Of a DNA stretch of 64,000 nucleotides, positions 9,595-22,178 are shown in pieces. The DNA is from Mortierella sp. BCC40632 (Eukaryota > Mortierellomycota > Mortierellomycetes > Mortierellales > Mortierellaceae). Where the stretch lies: assembly GCA_011634665.1 (NCBI GenBank), contig WAEK01000003.1, positions 2,078,001-2,142,000 on the forward strand, read 5' to 3'. How positions within the stretch are numbered: the first letter of the stretch is position 1; each line of letters opens with the position of its first letter. The notes beneath the pieces were generated by a model that was not told where the DNA came from, did no database searches, and saw nothing but the letters and a program-made list of their open reading frames with translations. A program made the translations under genes and the position numbers.

Positions 9595-12500
9595 TCATAC
9601 TCCAACATGCTTTGGCTTAAAATGGGAATGATGTACTTGGCCATTCGTCGTCAGCATATACTTGTTCGCTCTCGCTCCTGGTCCGTGGATCATGGCTGCT
9701 TGCATCTCTTGTTTCGCCACTACATTTGTGCAATGACAGATACTGGCCACCCATTCGTCTCCAATGATCTGATCAATCGTCAATCGTTTCTGACTATCGG
9801 GCTCCAGGATCGCATACAGGATTCGGCGACAGCCTGGTAACTCAATTCGGTCAATAAACTCGTGGCCTCCAATGTGGTCGTTATAGGCAAAGGTGTTATA
9901 AATAGAAGAAGGGGTCGCGGTTCCAGGGATCACAGAAGCATCGGAGGAAGAGGAGATGGAGTGGTCCTTGGGACGACTGGAGGGTCGTTTGCTGGAAGAA
10001 GAGTCATTCATTTCTTCTACCGAGGTTTGTGGACTCCCAAAGTCACTTCCTGAACCATCCCGACCGCAACTCAACATCGAGGCTGAACCTTCGGACGAGG
10101 TCAAGCTTGTGGGAGTAAAAGGGGCCTGATGTTGATAAACCGGATGCTGGTGAAGGTTGTACATTCGAGAACTGGAGCCAGTGTCGACCATTCGGTGGTT
10201 GTGCTCACGGCCTTGTTGATTAAAGTAGACTTGTCGACGTTCATAATGTAGTCGTCTTGCGGCCTCGCTCATTCGGTGGGATGAGATATCATTCCAGAAC
10301 CTCGCAAAGCGTGCGTCCCTCTTTCGATCCGCGCGTGCCCAAGGCATGGCAGAGTAGTACATCACATAAAAGATGATCCCACAGGCCCATACATCGACTG
10401 CTCGTGGGTCGTATTCCGTTTGGTAAAACTCTTCTGGTGCAATATAGGGCTCTAATCAACATAAAAAAAAAAAAAAAAAAGGTTGGAATGTCCAGAAGCG
10501 GTTCAAATTAGCCCAATCTTCTTTTTAAAAGGGTTTAGATACCCACTCCTCCGAGACGAGAGCGTGATATGCTAAAGCCTGCTTACCGCTGCCGATGATT
10601 CCCCTACAAGGAAGGGGAGCAGGGTCCCCCACGGATCGAAAGACGTTTGCAATACCGAAATCCGTAATCTTGAGGATTCTACCCGTTGCATCCAGTAAAA
10701 GGTTCTCTGGCTTTAGATCTCGATGCTATCCGAAAGATAAATCCGATGAAAGAAAAGAGAAATGAGTTGGCTACTTTTACCCTCATAAGAACAGAAAATT
10801 CCAGAGAAAGTTAAACATAAACTCATTGGGTTATTCCTAAAAAAAAAAAAAAAAAAAAAAAAAGAGTAAGAGTTCAAGGACTTACAGCAACGCCCATGCT
10901 GTGCATGTACTGCACACCGTTCAAAAGCTGTCTCCAAAGACAGTGCTTTTCCTGGAGAGAAATCGGTGGATAAGCTTTGGTCAACAGGCCGAACAAATCT
11001 CCTCCTGCAGCAAACTCCATCACCATGCAGTATTCCGGAAAGGTATTTTCGTTTCGGAATAAAGAAAGTGATCTAAAGCGATTTTGTTGTTGTTGTTGCT
11101 GTTGTTGTTGTTGCTGCTGCTGCTGTTGTTGTTGTTGCGCCCCCTTTATTTTTTGCTGCTGCAGGTGCTCGTACTGGAGTTCCTTAAGCCGCTCCAGCTC
11201 TCGTTTCCGGAGCTCATGCTCTTGTTGTTGCAACTTTCTACGAATTTCAGCCGCCACAGAAGAGTTCCTTGAAACAGAGGATCCTGTAGAAAGGACAGGC
11301 GATGACCCTCGGGAACATTCTTGACCCGCTACAATAGAACCTTGAGGAGGTGAATCACCACATCTTCGACCTGAAGTCGAAACCAAGTCAATAGATCGCC
11401 TAGGCCCTTGTTTCGCTGCGATGGGCTTTCTTACGCCAGGTCTCCTCTTTGTGGAGGGTCCATAGGATTCTGAAGAACGTCCATGACCATAGGCGACGGA
11501 TCGAAGTTCACCCGCGCTTTTGACACCTCGGATGTACCGAGAGGATTGACGAAGGCAACTACAGTCACGACCATCATCCTTGAACTCGAAATCCTCATCA
11601 TCGTCCAAGTCGTCTTCAAGTGTGTCACTGTACCCATGACTTTCACTTGAGCCGTAAAAGCTCTTGCCCTGCTCCTTTGAATTCGTAGAGCCTTGATTGG
11701 TCTTGAGAGAGAATGAAGATGGTTTTTCTACCAACTCTTGACCAGGTTGATCCCGAACGAGATCAATGGTTCGAATGATATTCTCATGATCCATTGACGT
11801 CGAAATACAAAACTCGGCACATACTTTCTTGAGGTATTGGCGATGTGTTTCATTCGCTCGAGGCGGACGGAATTTTTTGATGGCATAAATCAATCCACCA
11901 CTCTCGCTGATTGACAAAGTACCCGTACTCGTTCTTCTCAACAATCGCTTTCGGTATGCTTCTCGTTGTTCTGGGGTCACTTCGTCTTCAGTGGTGGTCA
12001 TGAGCGTTCCAGATCGAGATCTTGGTCTCAAAAAGGTCTCTACTGCGTCCTCTGGCGAAAGAGAGCGCCTTGCGGGAGAAGGAGGGAGTCCAGGTGATGT
12101 AGGTGAAAGAGGTGAAAACCGACTGGAGGCAGAAGTCGTAGGGTTCCCCTTCCCTGCATCAACAGCTCTCGAAGTCAATGGGTATGATGATCGCGCTCTG
12201 TTGGCAGATCGGACTCGGAGTAACATCACCTGTGCTTGAGTACCTGCTCCTAACTCCTTGCTAGGAACGCCGTATTTGGATTGAAGCGTTGGTGATGGAG
12301 GTGGTAGGCGTGGCATGGTCGCCGCACGCCGACGAATTCCGCGATTCCTACGTCGCTGTATCCTTTGACCTGCAGGGCAGGAGTTCTCGTGTTCATAGTC
12401 TGAAGGCAGGGGCTCCATAGCATCGTGGTCAGCAGATGGATCAATAGAATATTGAGTCGCATCTTTTGTCTGGTTAACAACCTGTAATCCCATCATAGGC

Positions 12501-14415
12501 GAAGACTTGAGCTTTTTCATGAATTTCGCTCGGAACCCAAGCGTGTGCGGTGGCTTTTGTAGAGTGGTCTTTGGAAGAGCAGCAGCCTCAAGTGGTGGTT
12601 CATAAGTCTGAGGATATTCCTGCTGAACATTCCTGTTATCTATTTCCAATGAATCTGATGGCGGTTTGAAAATCCTGAGAAGACGTTTGTAGAGGCTTGG
12701 ATAGGCCGGCGCATTATTGGAGCCTCGAGACGAGGAAGAACTTTGGCTCTTGTTACTTCGACCGCTAACTGGCTTACTACTCTCTATCGGCGCATCGTCT
12801 TCACCAAAGTCGGCATAGTCTTGCTCAGGATGGTCTGACTCCTGGGAAAATTCGAAATCTAGTTCTGGTGTTATCCTTGAGGAGCTGCTGTTCGTCGCGG
12901 GTTGTGGTGCTGGAGCTGAGAGGGGTTGCTTTGAAAAAGATTTCCGCCCTGTTGGGCTAGCTTCTGAGAATGATGCCGAGTCCAGCTCCTTTTGGTCTGG
13001 AACCACTTCTTCAGTCTCTTCTGCATCGAGTTGTGCAAGGTAGGATAGCCTATGAGTGAGCCGGGTAGGGGTAACGACGCCCATAGTACTGAGGTAGGTC
13101 GTTGTCCTCGATGGAGCGGGTGCGTGTATCAAGGTGGTCAAAGGCGTAAGTGGTGACTCCAGCACCACAAGTTGGCGAACCACCATTTCATTGTCAGGGA
13201 CATCCATGCCACCATTGTCTTTGAGACTAAAGTCACGACATCCGTCACTAACTCCTGCGCGGAAATCTCGGTCCATGCGAGAGGTGGGATGTGAGGTGGG
13301 AAAGCACTGATAGTGATCCCTTTGCTCAATGAGGTGCTGGACGCCAGGGCTGTGGTCTCCTGGCCTCAAAATCTTCGATTCTGTACTGGGGACTCTTTCA
13401 GCTGACAGTGTTTTTTCTACGTCATCCCCTTTGTTAACTGGGTGTGTGTTCTCCTTTCCAGAGTTATCGTTACCGTCAAGTGCTTCTTGATCCGCTACCG
13501 GCATTACCACAAGACTCGAAAGTGCCCTTGAAAGTGGTGGTTGTTCAAAAGACGACAACCGACATGCGGGATGAAGAGAGTCTTGGAGTGAATGGACAGG
13601 CTGCTGTGGTGATTGCCTCTGTTGTTGTTGTTGTTGTTGCTGTCCTTCTTGGTCATGATAACAATGGGGATGATGACGAAGGTTGGGATGCGAGGATTGT
13701 GACATGTTTGCCTTATGCGACACAGGCCCAGCTGAGTGGAGGCGTAGAGTGGCTGCACTGGTATCGGCCCGCACTGATGCTGGTAAGTGCCGGTGTCCGC
13801 TCATGTGCAACTTCCTTGAGCAACTGTGATCGTCTGAATGGTCCATCCCTGGTAATTCGGCATCATCGTTATGGACCTTGGTAGATACTGGCCAAGAGTC
13901 CTTATTGTGAGCGTTCTGAGGAAGTGGAGGCAGGTCTTTCATCTTTCCATACGAACACAGTTGATCCGAGCCCATGGTGGGATGGATGACAGCAAGACCT
14001 TTTCTTGAAGATTTTGCATCATTAACCAAATTCTGAACTACGAGAAAACACATAAAAGCGAGAAGGGTTCAATGTTTGTTGACGCCCCCATAGTATAGGT
14101 GTCGGAAGGTTAAAGAGGTGGTAATCCAAGCAAAAGTGCGGAAGGGGATACAAAGTCTTGTCCTGCAGCATTCGTTCTCTGATATCATATTTTGTGCACT
14201 GGGAGGGGGAGAGTTGGAGGACAAGGCTTTGGGGGACAAGGCGCCAGCCGTCTGATACAATCTCTACACTGAGCGCGGAGGTGTATGCAGAAGTCCTTAC
14301 CATCGAGAGGGCTGGAGCCATGCCCTGTTAGATTAAAGGTTTCGTATCCAGTCTGATGTTGCAACTGAGGCTGCTTCGGTGGATGAGGCGAGGCTCGACG
14401 GCGATCCATGGTCAT
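9595..14415 (-). CDS. HAL4/SAT4 (NPR1-family)-like Ser/Thr protein kinase with two kinase-domain insertions
   Basis: Spliced model (minus): 14415-14301, 14037-10886, 10725-10587 and 10451-9595, giving 4263 nt and 1420 residues. Introns are 14038-14300, 10726-10885 and 10452-10586. Residues 1-625 are disordered, with Q8 near 175. The kinase domain shows the Gly loop LGAGTQAQV (634-642), the VAIK-like YAIKKF (Lys759), the helix C Glu near 780, the hinge YCMVMEFAAGGDL, HRDLKPEN (1090-1097), DFG (Asp1111) and EPYIAPEEF (from 1136). This motif set matches the fungal HAL4/SAT4 group, which regulates plasma-membrane transporters and ion tolerance in yeast (family knowledge). Two insertions of roughly 105 and 235 residues interrupt the N-lobe, the second ending in Q18. 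The C-terminus HSHFKPKHVGV is also typical of the group. The start could be the ATG at 14415 or 14409; the frame stays open further upstream. Confidence 0.85.
10839..10863. repeat. Homopolymer A25 inside a kinase intron
   Basis: An A25 run (U-run in the transcript) lies in the intron 10726-10885 of the kinase gene, beginning about 20 nt from the 5' splice site. A second run, A18 at 10463-10480, lies close to the acceptor of the next intron and may act as its polypyrimidine tract. Confidence 0.9.
11086..11140 (-). repeat. CAA/CAG tract encoding Q18 within the kinase domain
   Basis: A mixed CAA/CAG tract read on the minus strand encodes 18 consecutive glutamines at about residues 1006-1023 of the HAL4/SAT4-like kinase, at the end of its second insertion and just before the hinge strand. 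Confidence 0.9.
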
Positions 14416-16180
14416 GTTGCTGTCGACAGGAGTATTGACTGAGGGCTGCCCTGCAGAGGACACAGTTGTTGTCTGTGAGGAGAGAAGGGAGGAGACTGAT
14501 ATAGTAACGTGGGAAGAAGCGATCCAAGATGTCAGAGAGCAGCAGCACCCTAACAAAAAGAAGGAAGAAAGTGTCAGAACAGATGAGGAGGGTGTATGGC
14601 AGAATGGAGTGGATAAATGGTGGTGAAGGCTAGCAGGGTGAGGATGGGGTGTGAAGAAGGGAAAGAAGTGCAATTTGAGCCTCAAGGAGCACACGAAGAT
14701 CAAGGTGTTGTGCACCAAGGGGAGAAGGGAAAGAGAGAGAGAGAAAGCGAGAGGAGACCCAAGTTCCTGTCCACCCTTGCCAGTTCCCAGCCCTCTCTCT
14801 CTGCCCTCTGTGGATTTGGAGACCTGTCAGGGAGCGGAGACATGCCCCGCTATCACTCGGCGCAAGGTCAATGTATCTGAGATGGGGGAAAGAGTCAATG
14901 ACATGAGGAGAGAGGGAGACTGCAGGGTATGAGTGTGAGAGGCAAGGGCGGGTAGGACGAGGGCGAACAAAGGGGGGTGGGGAGGTGGATGCATGATTCG
15001 ACGTGGTCAGGAACAACGCGTCGAAAAAGGAAGAGTAAGGAGAACCGAGCAAAATTGAGAGACAGGTCATCGTGCTTTAGCCCAACTTCCCCCTTGTACT
15101 AGTATCTCTCTTTCATCTAAAGTTCACAAGGCCATGACGCTGTTCGAGAAGATATCGAAGAAAGCCCAGACTTGAATGCATAGTGGGTGAAGCCCAAGAG
15201 TCAATATTAAGCCGGGGAAAGGAGCGCACCTGACCAGACCAGACGAGTAAGACACGGATGAGGTTGCGACAGGGCTCAACACACGGGAGATAGTATTTTT
15301 TTTTTTTTTTTTTTTTTTGAAGAGTGAAGGGGAGAGAGTGTTGGGATGGACAACCAAAGACAAAGCGGAGGACGGGGAAGGGAGCAAAGAGAATGAAAGC
15401 TGCAGGCCGACAGGAACAATCAGGAGCAGAATATATAGTGTCGCCGAGGGTAGCGCCATGAATGGCAGTGAAAGAAAGGGGAGTCTGTAGCCGTACTTCA
15501 AAGTGGTAAGTGAACCAGCGGAGAAGAAAAGGTAATAACGGCCATCCTCATATTCGCCTCCCATAAGTCCCTTACTCCATCTACGGCCATTATTGACTAC
15601 CTGTGCGGTTTTTTCAAGAGCTCGCCATGTCTTCTACCTGCAGCCCCTACTTGCTTTCTCGCCCCATCTTCCTCTTTTGCAGGAGAGAGAAGAGCATCTT
15701 CGACACATCCTGCCCATCCGTGTTGCTCTTCTTGTGCACGGAGCTACGAATCAGCCCGTTCTCGGCTTGAGCTGGCCACTGTTGAGAACGACTTGCATGA
15801 ACTGTATCCGAATATCAAATAGGCAAGTGGGGAGGGATGAAGTGAGCGTTCGAGATGTTACTGCGCAGGTGAGAGAGTAACTTGTATTGTACAGGTTAGC
15901 ACTGTATTGCCCTACCCACACAGCTACAATATACTCTAGGGATAAAGAAGAAAAAGCACAGCGTATCCATGGTCTTTTTTTCCTTCCGCTTATTCTGAGA
16001 AAGTAGGTTCATTGCATGTACATGGAAAGTATAAAAAAAGAAAGTTCATCTGCATCTAAAGGTTCTAGGTCGCAACCAAAGACTTTGCCTTGTCAAAGAG
16101 ATTGTTACAGCCACAATTAAAAATAGTGGTCCCTGAGTGGTGTTCGTGTGGATAATTTTTCTATCTATCTATCTATCTCG

Positions 16181-16260
<80 letters not shown>

Positions 16261-16882
16261 AACAGCCCCGATGCATACATGCTTCTGTCGCAAAAGCAGT
16301 ATCAATATCCTAATCCTATTCGTCCAGTACATTAAAACTTACAAGTAGAGTAAGTTAGAGAACTGGTGAGAAGAGTGGCATCCGTTGATATGTCGAGCAC
16401 CTTGGGTGAACGGTTACGGATCGCACTCTTTTGCTCGAAAGCCGTTCCTAAAGCAAGTTGGCAGGGCAGTAAAAAAAAAGGAGGACTGTCTCGTATTGCA
16501 ATCTCATTCGTTCCCATTCCAACACAAACTGGGTGTTTATGCCTCGTCTTGGAACTCGAGGACATGCCAAAATGACTTATGAGCTTTTGCTGATCAGCGA
16601 TATTGCCTCTTTGCCTCTTCAACGGATGCATGAAAGTGGTGCTGGAGCCAATCAACTCACAAAGGCAATCCGCAAAGGCGGCTAACCTTAATACAAATAA
16701 GCTACAGGTCGAGGTGTGTTTGCACTCCGATCCATAGTCTTGCTGTGCCCGTGATCCATAATGAAACGCGTTAACCTTGTCAACCAACCCCATAATTCAG
16801 GTGTAAGAGCCCCTGTAAGACGTAGTGTCAGAGATTTCATTTACTGATGGAGTAGCATGAACTATGAATGCAATTATGGGAC
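14416..16882. other. Intergenic region, kinase promoter and 3' flank of the myotubularin gene
   Basis: The left part is the 5' flank of the kinase gene and is purine-rich, with a GAGA cluster near 14730. T23 lies at 15296-15318, short CTAT repeats at 16161-16178 and a long (CT)n at 16185-16258. Open frames here are short and show no domain. I find no supportable gene. Confidence 0.55.
16185..16258. repeat. (CT)n microsatellite
   Basis: An almost perfect CT dinucleotide tract of about 70 bp, preceded by CTAT repeats at 16161-16178, lies about 620 bp beyond the stop codon of the myotubularin gene. Confidence 0.95.
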
Positions 16883-18668
16883 TTAGAGTGCGATGAATGT
16901 GTCATCTTCGACAGAGTCTACCCTGTTCGAGTACGAGGGATCATCAAGTGCGTCGGCAAGATCAGAGACAAAGAGGACACGGTCCATTCCATCGTCTTCT
17001 GTCCACATGTTCTCCATCCGATGTAGATCAGAATAAGGTTTTTCAGCCCCTTGTCCCTCATCATCCGAGGACTTTGTTTCAAACATCAGCTCGTGGTCCC
17101 CAAAGAAAGGTGGAGTCTCTTCCATCACCCTTCCCATTTCAGCCTTCAGACCTTTCTTAGCGTTGACAACTATTAACACTGGTCTTTCAGGCCGGGGTTT
17201 GCGATCCAATGCAGATTCTGAAGAATACTCGTCCAAGTATTGTTCACCCATCACTTCAAATCCTGCTTCGCGCGCGGGTCGCTCGACCTTTTGTCTTTTA
17301 GCCCAATGTTGCCATAGGACGAAGGCTTGCTTCAGTTTCTTCTCGCGACTCTTTCGCAGATGACGCACCAGGCGATCATGGACGCGCTTCTCAGGCCTAC
17401 TGAAGTTGGCCAAAGCTGGTGGTATGATCAGCTCTTCCCCGTTCCTGGCTTTGGTCGATATTCGAGGATTCATGGAAGGCCTATGAGAGTGGCGATGCCC
17501 CGTGTGTCCTGGCACAGCTTGATAGCTTCCTGCCAATTCGAAGCAATGTGAGTGCCAGTGATCGACTGGAGATAATTTCCGTTTAGTCTTGCAATGATAC
17601 ACAAAATCGTCCTCGATAGAAATGGTAGATAGTGCCAAGCGTGGATCAGGAAACAGTGGAGGCGCCATGTTAAAATAGTACTCTGACCAAAGAGATAAGT
17701 ATCGTCCTCCGGTCTGAACCTGCAAAACTCGCTCCCTCCAGGCTGCCGTAGAGTTCATGGCCTCAGGAACATAATCTCCATTGGTGAACCAGCCACGATG
17801 TCGCCCAATCCATTTCCATATAGATACTGTCCGCTCTCTGAGGTTGCTCCTTGCCCTCTCCTGTTCGTTGTTGTACATAAAGTCTCCAAATGGCGAGCAT
17901 CCATTGACTGCACGAGCCAAGACAAGCAGTAGGTAGTCATTGTATTCAAATCGATTTGGGTTCTGTTGAACGATGTGATGAAGGCACGTCAAAAATAGCA
18001 AGAACACTGGGGATGGTGCTATTGCCACATGTCGCGAAGACTGGGTATTAGTAGACTGTGGTGGGCACTGAGACGTAGTTTGTGGTGTGGTGGAGGGTGA
18101 GTAGGAGGGCTCAACTTGGTCCCATTCACTTGTTGAGGAAGGCGTTGATTGGTAGGGCATTTGGTAGTCTCTCTTTTGTTGTGAAATATTTGGAACCGGA
18201 GATCGTATCGAAGTAGGTGAAGCTGCTGGTGATGATGTAGAAGACCTTGCCCAGTCGCCGTTGCTATCTTGAGCACTCTCAGACTCTGCCCCTGAATGCC
18301 CCGGTCGATAGGTAAACGGCGGTATTGCCGTGGGGTCAAACTTTGGACTCGGGCTTGAGAATCTCTCACTCTTTGGACGCTTAGAGATAAATGTCGATCT
18401 TGCACCATTTTTGTGTTTGTTGTAGCGCGTCATAGGGTTAAACCATTGTTCAGTTGGGGCCTCCTCCTCGTCAAGGACGGTACTCGACTTCTTTTCGCCT
18501 GGTGAGGAGTCTGTGCGGGACCTGAGTGGGTGGCCGCAAGAGAGCCACTCCTTTTCAATCAAGACTCGAAGGCCCTCGATGGTTCTGAAGTATGGATCTA
18601 GTAGAACTTGAGCTAGAGAAACCAGCTGAGTCGTACGGTCCCACCCATCCGTGCAATGCTAATAGTAA

Positions 18669-18704
<36 letters not shown>

Positions 18705-20765
18705 GGTACCCGTTGTTTAGATGCAGAACGTAGACGCATAACAGCATTGGCGATAAAATATACCAAAGGGAACTTACAACAAGTATAGAGCAGTTGTCAT
18801 ACAGCATCTTGCCAACAATGCCATCCCGACCAGATGCTGCCTTCAACATCTCTGCAACGTGATTGAGCCAGCCCGTTGATCCGATTAAAGGATGCCAGTT
18901 TGAGGAATCGGCGTGACTTGATACCACTTTGAGTACTGCCGCATGTGCCGAGGCGATAGAATGAATATTTCCAAGGTTCATGTATGATATTGTCGCATTC
19001 GGGTAGTGTTCTAACGATTGTCCAAATACACAAAATTAGTGGTTCCTCTCTAGTGACTCTGATGGATATACTACCCGCTTATTCAAGTCTCCAAGGTGTT
19101 TAAACGTACCGGGATTCTCGTGACCGCCGCCAACGTATCCATTTGCGACAGCGGAAGTATAGCCGCGAGCATCAATGATGCAGAGTTTTAACGGGGACTG
19201 TGAAGAGAAGGGTGACCGGTGTTGCTTTGCTGCAGTGCTCAGAACGAGCCGGACATAGTGTTCATCCTCAGTACCTCTAAGGGTTTTGTTGGTCCACCAT
19301 GTGGTTCATCAGTGTCAGAAAATGGCAAAAAGCTCAGAGACAAAATAGCTATAGGAAATCAAAAGTAATTACCTTGATCCCAGGAACCCTACCATCGGCT
19401 GCGCGCTTCGCATAATCACAAGTCCTGAGTCTGGGGCCTTCCAACAGATAAGTGGGAATCGACCGTTGGAACGAAAGCTGCAAAGCTGCTTCAGAAAGGC
19501 ATTGTTCCTTGGTCCCTGGATTAAGTCATGCGGTGCTCTCTCAGACTCTCCTATTTGTTGTAGAAAAACGGCTGGCATAATGAACCATTCAGGGTATGTG
19601 GGTGAAAGTCCAAAATCACTGTTGACGTGCGCTATGGACCTTTGACCAGACCGATTCAATTGCACAGGGAAATGGCAGGTTAGATACTAATAAGAGAGAG
19701 AAAGAGAGAAAGAGAAGAGAAGCAAGTAGACGAGATAAGAGTTCGAGAGATGTTCAAAACCTGCCAGTGTGAAGGATCAAATCCAAGTCGGTTAAACTCT
19801 GTAAAGATGTCGTATCCCCCTGACCACCCAAGCAGAGATCTTGTATGCCTCCTGCCCTCTTTGCTTGAGATATCAGCTGTGTTTCCTCTGTCTCTATCGG
19901 AGAGAGCGTTCTCCCGTGCTTTCATGTCATCTTCACCATCAAAAGGGAAAGTCAAGATTTCTTCCGCCGTCCAAAGGCGTCTACTAAACCATCCTACAGT
20001 ATCTGGTGATCCGTCTGTGGTTTGTTTCGACGAGTCCAAGGTTTGAGGGTTGGAGAGAAAGGCTTGACCCATCCGAAACGGGAACCGTGCCGTCACATCG
20101 TCATTGAGAAAGATCAGTTTTCTTAATATGGAGACAATCTCAAGGATCATAGGTGACTCCCTTGACTGTTGCTGGATAATGTACTGCGCAGGATCGAAAC
20201 GGAGTGACAGTGTAATCTCATAATCCTTTCGAGCCATAGAGGCAATGGACCCCAGTGGGACCTGGACATGATCTTTCGATGAGTGTTCAGGATCGTGGGA
20301 TACATAGGAAAAAATACGGAAATTGGTGATCACTAGATATGTCTTTTCTCTCGAGGCATTCTCGGAAAAGAGCTGAGGAGCGTTTCCTTGTTGCTGTGCG
20401 TCTAGTTGAGGAGACAAGGTGATGAAAGACTCGCCATTTGTGCTGCTTGAGTCGGCACTAGACCTGTCTGGTGAAATCTGGGGTATCTGGGCTCCTGCGG
20501 CGGAGAAGAATGCAAGAGCGCTATTGGTGATGCTTTGGGGTAAGGTCTTGGCAGTCCGCCCGAAAGTGGCTGCCGCAGTGCTCGCGTAGCTTGGCACGGA
20601 GTGTCTTGAGGAAGGCTCCTTGAGATGGTCAGAGTGAGCGTCTACTGATGGGTCGCCTACGATACCCAATTGGAGAAAACTGATGTCATGGCTCTTGAAT
20701 GAAGCCTGAATGGTCTCTCCGGGAAGCAGAAACAACGCAGACCTTGCTGTGCTGCTTGATGTCAT
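16883..20765 (-). CDS. YMR1: Myotubularin-family phosphoinositide 3-phosphatase
   Basis: Spliced model (minus): 20765-19761, 19686-19373, 19276-19110, 19010-18778 and 18658-16883, giving 3495 nt and 1164 residues. The four introns are 74-119 nt. Residues 1 to about 230 form the PH-GRAM region ([26 protein letters not shown]). The phosphatase core shows [60 protein letters not shown] and the active loop [11 protein letters not shown] (Cys575, Arg581). It continues with [20 protein letters not shown], then a Ser/Pro-rich insertion of about 165 residues (622-785), then [13 protein letters not shown] and KERTVS-like [12 protein letters not shown]. Myotubularins remove the 3-phosphate of PI3P and PI(3,5)P2 on endosomes and vacuoles (established). 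All catalytic residues are present. The basic C-terminal tail is long and unrecognised. Confidence 0.93.
18669..18704. repeat. T16-A20 zero-loop inverted repeat in a myotubularin intron
   Basis: T16 is followed directly by A20 inside the intron 18659-18777, only about 10 nt from the acceptor. In the transcript this reads U20 then A16 and could fold into a hairpin without a loop. Confidence 0.9.
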
Positions 20766-21113
20766 GGGAAATGGGTCGGGGAGTGAATGAAACAAGATGA
20801 ATGAATGGAGGAAAACGAGGAGGGAAATAAAAAAAAAAAAAAAAAAAGGACTGTCCTGCCAGTGGCGAATTCTGCGTAAAAAAAAAAAAAAAAAAAAGGG
20901 TTTACTCTGGATTCAGGGCTAAGTGTTTTTGAGTCTGCAAATGAGAACCATGGTACATCATGTGCAAACGTGGCACCTCCAGGTCCTTGGCAGGATTCAG
21001 TGACAATGTGCAGGACAGAAGAATACAAAAGGCCAATCACGAGACTTTCTCTGTTTGGGGGAGGGGGTGGTTTTTTTTTTACTCAAGCTTCAGCTATCTA
21101 TCACGCATTTGTT
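20766..21113. other. Short intergenic spacer, SDR gene to myotubularin gene
   Basis: This 348-bp spacer separates two genes on the same strand. It contains A19 at 20829-20847 and A20 at 20878-20897, which are T-runs in the sense of the downstream myotubularin gene and lie close to its start codon. No coding signal is seen. Confidence 0.6.
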
Positions 21114-22178
21114 TTAATGCTGGGAAAGTTCAAGCTGGCGGCGGACCTCATAGTGGATATATTCCTGAAAGTCCTTGACTTTCGTGGGCTCTGTGGGTTC
21201 CCATCCAAGGAACTGTCTTGCCTTGACCGCACGCGACCTTGAGTTGCCTCCGACATAGAAACTAGAGACTGGTGAAACGTATTTCTCAACCTCGACCGCG
21301 TTGTCCACATCCACTTCCCTGACCTCGCCGGACGAGTTGACGCCCAATTCTTTGAGTGCCACTGCAATCTCCTGGGACACACTGCCGTACGAGAATTCTT
21401 GATCCTCAACAAAGTAGTATCCTTCGGTGTTCTTGGGGAGGGTACCAACCACACCTGGTTCCTGGGGCTCCTCAAGCGCTCGCTCCAGCAACTTGACAAA
21501 GAAACGGCCAAGGTCAGCGATATGGACGCGGCTCCAGACATTGAGACCCTTGCCAATCTGGAGAGCCTGCTTGGCCTTGATCGAGTAATAGGAGATGTGA
21601 GGGATCTGGGCCGAGTTCTTTTTGACAGGTCCGGTGCCGATGCCCCAGATTGTTGGGGGAGAGACCACATACACATCTACCTTTCCAACAAATTCTTTCG
21701 AGAGGATCTCGATATCGACGTCTCTGTGGGGCTGCTCGATTGAAAGCGCATTCAGTCTGGCATTTTCATCGTCTCTGAAGATCTCCTCGCTCTTGAATTT
21801 CCCATCGGCCTTGTCCAGGAGCATACCCGTTCCACTGGTGTGGATGTAGATTGGTCGCTTACGTCGCCTGCCCTCGACCGACTTCTGCTGCAGACCCCGA
21901 AGAATTGCCCTAGCGGCGGGTAGATGGTCTGCATCGGCAAAGTGCAAGACAACATCGGCATTAGCAGATTCTTGCTGAATAATATCCACATCGTCAAGAG
22001 AACCAATCACAGGCTCGATGCCCAAAGGGCGGATAGCTTCCTCAGCCTTCTCAGGAGAGCGGACAAGAGCGCGGAGCTGGTACTTGGTCTTGGTGGGGTC
22101 CGTCTTGAGTAGGTGATCTATGGTGCTACCGCCAATATAGCCAGTGATACCGGTGACGAAGACTTTGGTAGTAGCCAT
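21114..22178 (-). CDS. Atypical SDR / NAD(P)-dependent epimerase-like protein
   Basis: An intronless 354-residue frame. The N-terminus VFVTGITGYIGGSTIDHLL carries the glycine-rich dinucleotide-binding motif of extended and atypical short-chain dehydrogenases. RALVRSPEK, VVLHFADADHL and the central YIHTSGTGML strand support a Rossmann fold of the NAD(P)H-binding or NmrA-like type. A Tyr-x3-Lys pair can be read in ISYYSIKAKQAL but lies late in the chain, so catalytic competence is uncertain. VYVVSPPTIWGIGTGPVKK and VWSRVHIADLGRFFVKLLERAL resemble nucleoside-diphosphate-sugar epimerase-like fungal proteins. The substrate cannot be deduced. It is the only complete single-exon gene in this window, and the start at 22178 is in good context (TAGCC before ATGG is absent, but no upstream ATG competes). 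Confidence 0.85.
   Translation of the reverse strand: MATTKVFVTGITGYIGGSTIDHLLKTDPTKTKYQLRALVRSPEKAEEAIRPLGIEPVIGSLDDVDIIQQESANADVVLHFADADHLPAARAILRGLQQKSVEGRRRKRPIYIHTSGTGMLLDKADGKFKSEEIFRDDENARLNALSIEQPHRDVDIEILSKEFVGKVDVYVVSPPTIWGIGTGPVKKNSAQIPHISYYSIKAKQALQIGKGLNVWSRVHIADLGRFFVKLLERALEEPQEPGVVGTLPKNTEGYYFVEDQEFSYGSVSQEIAVALKELGVNSSGEVREVDVDNAVEVEKYVSPVSSFYVGGNSRSRAVKARQFLGWEPTEPTKVKDFQEYIHYEVRRQLELSQH

Noticed and set aside
15593..15880. 95-codon plus-strand frame
   Set aside because: No domain, no plausible splice partners and no promoter-like context.
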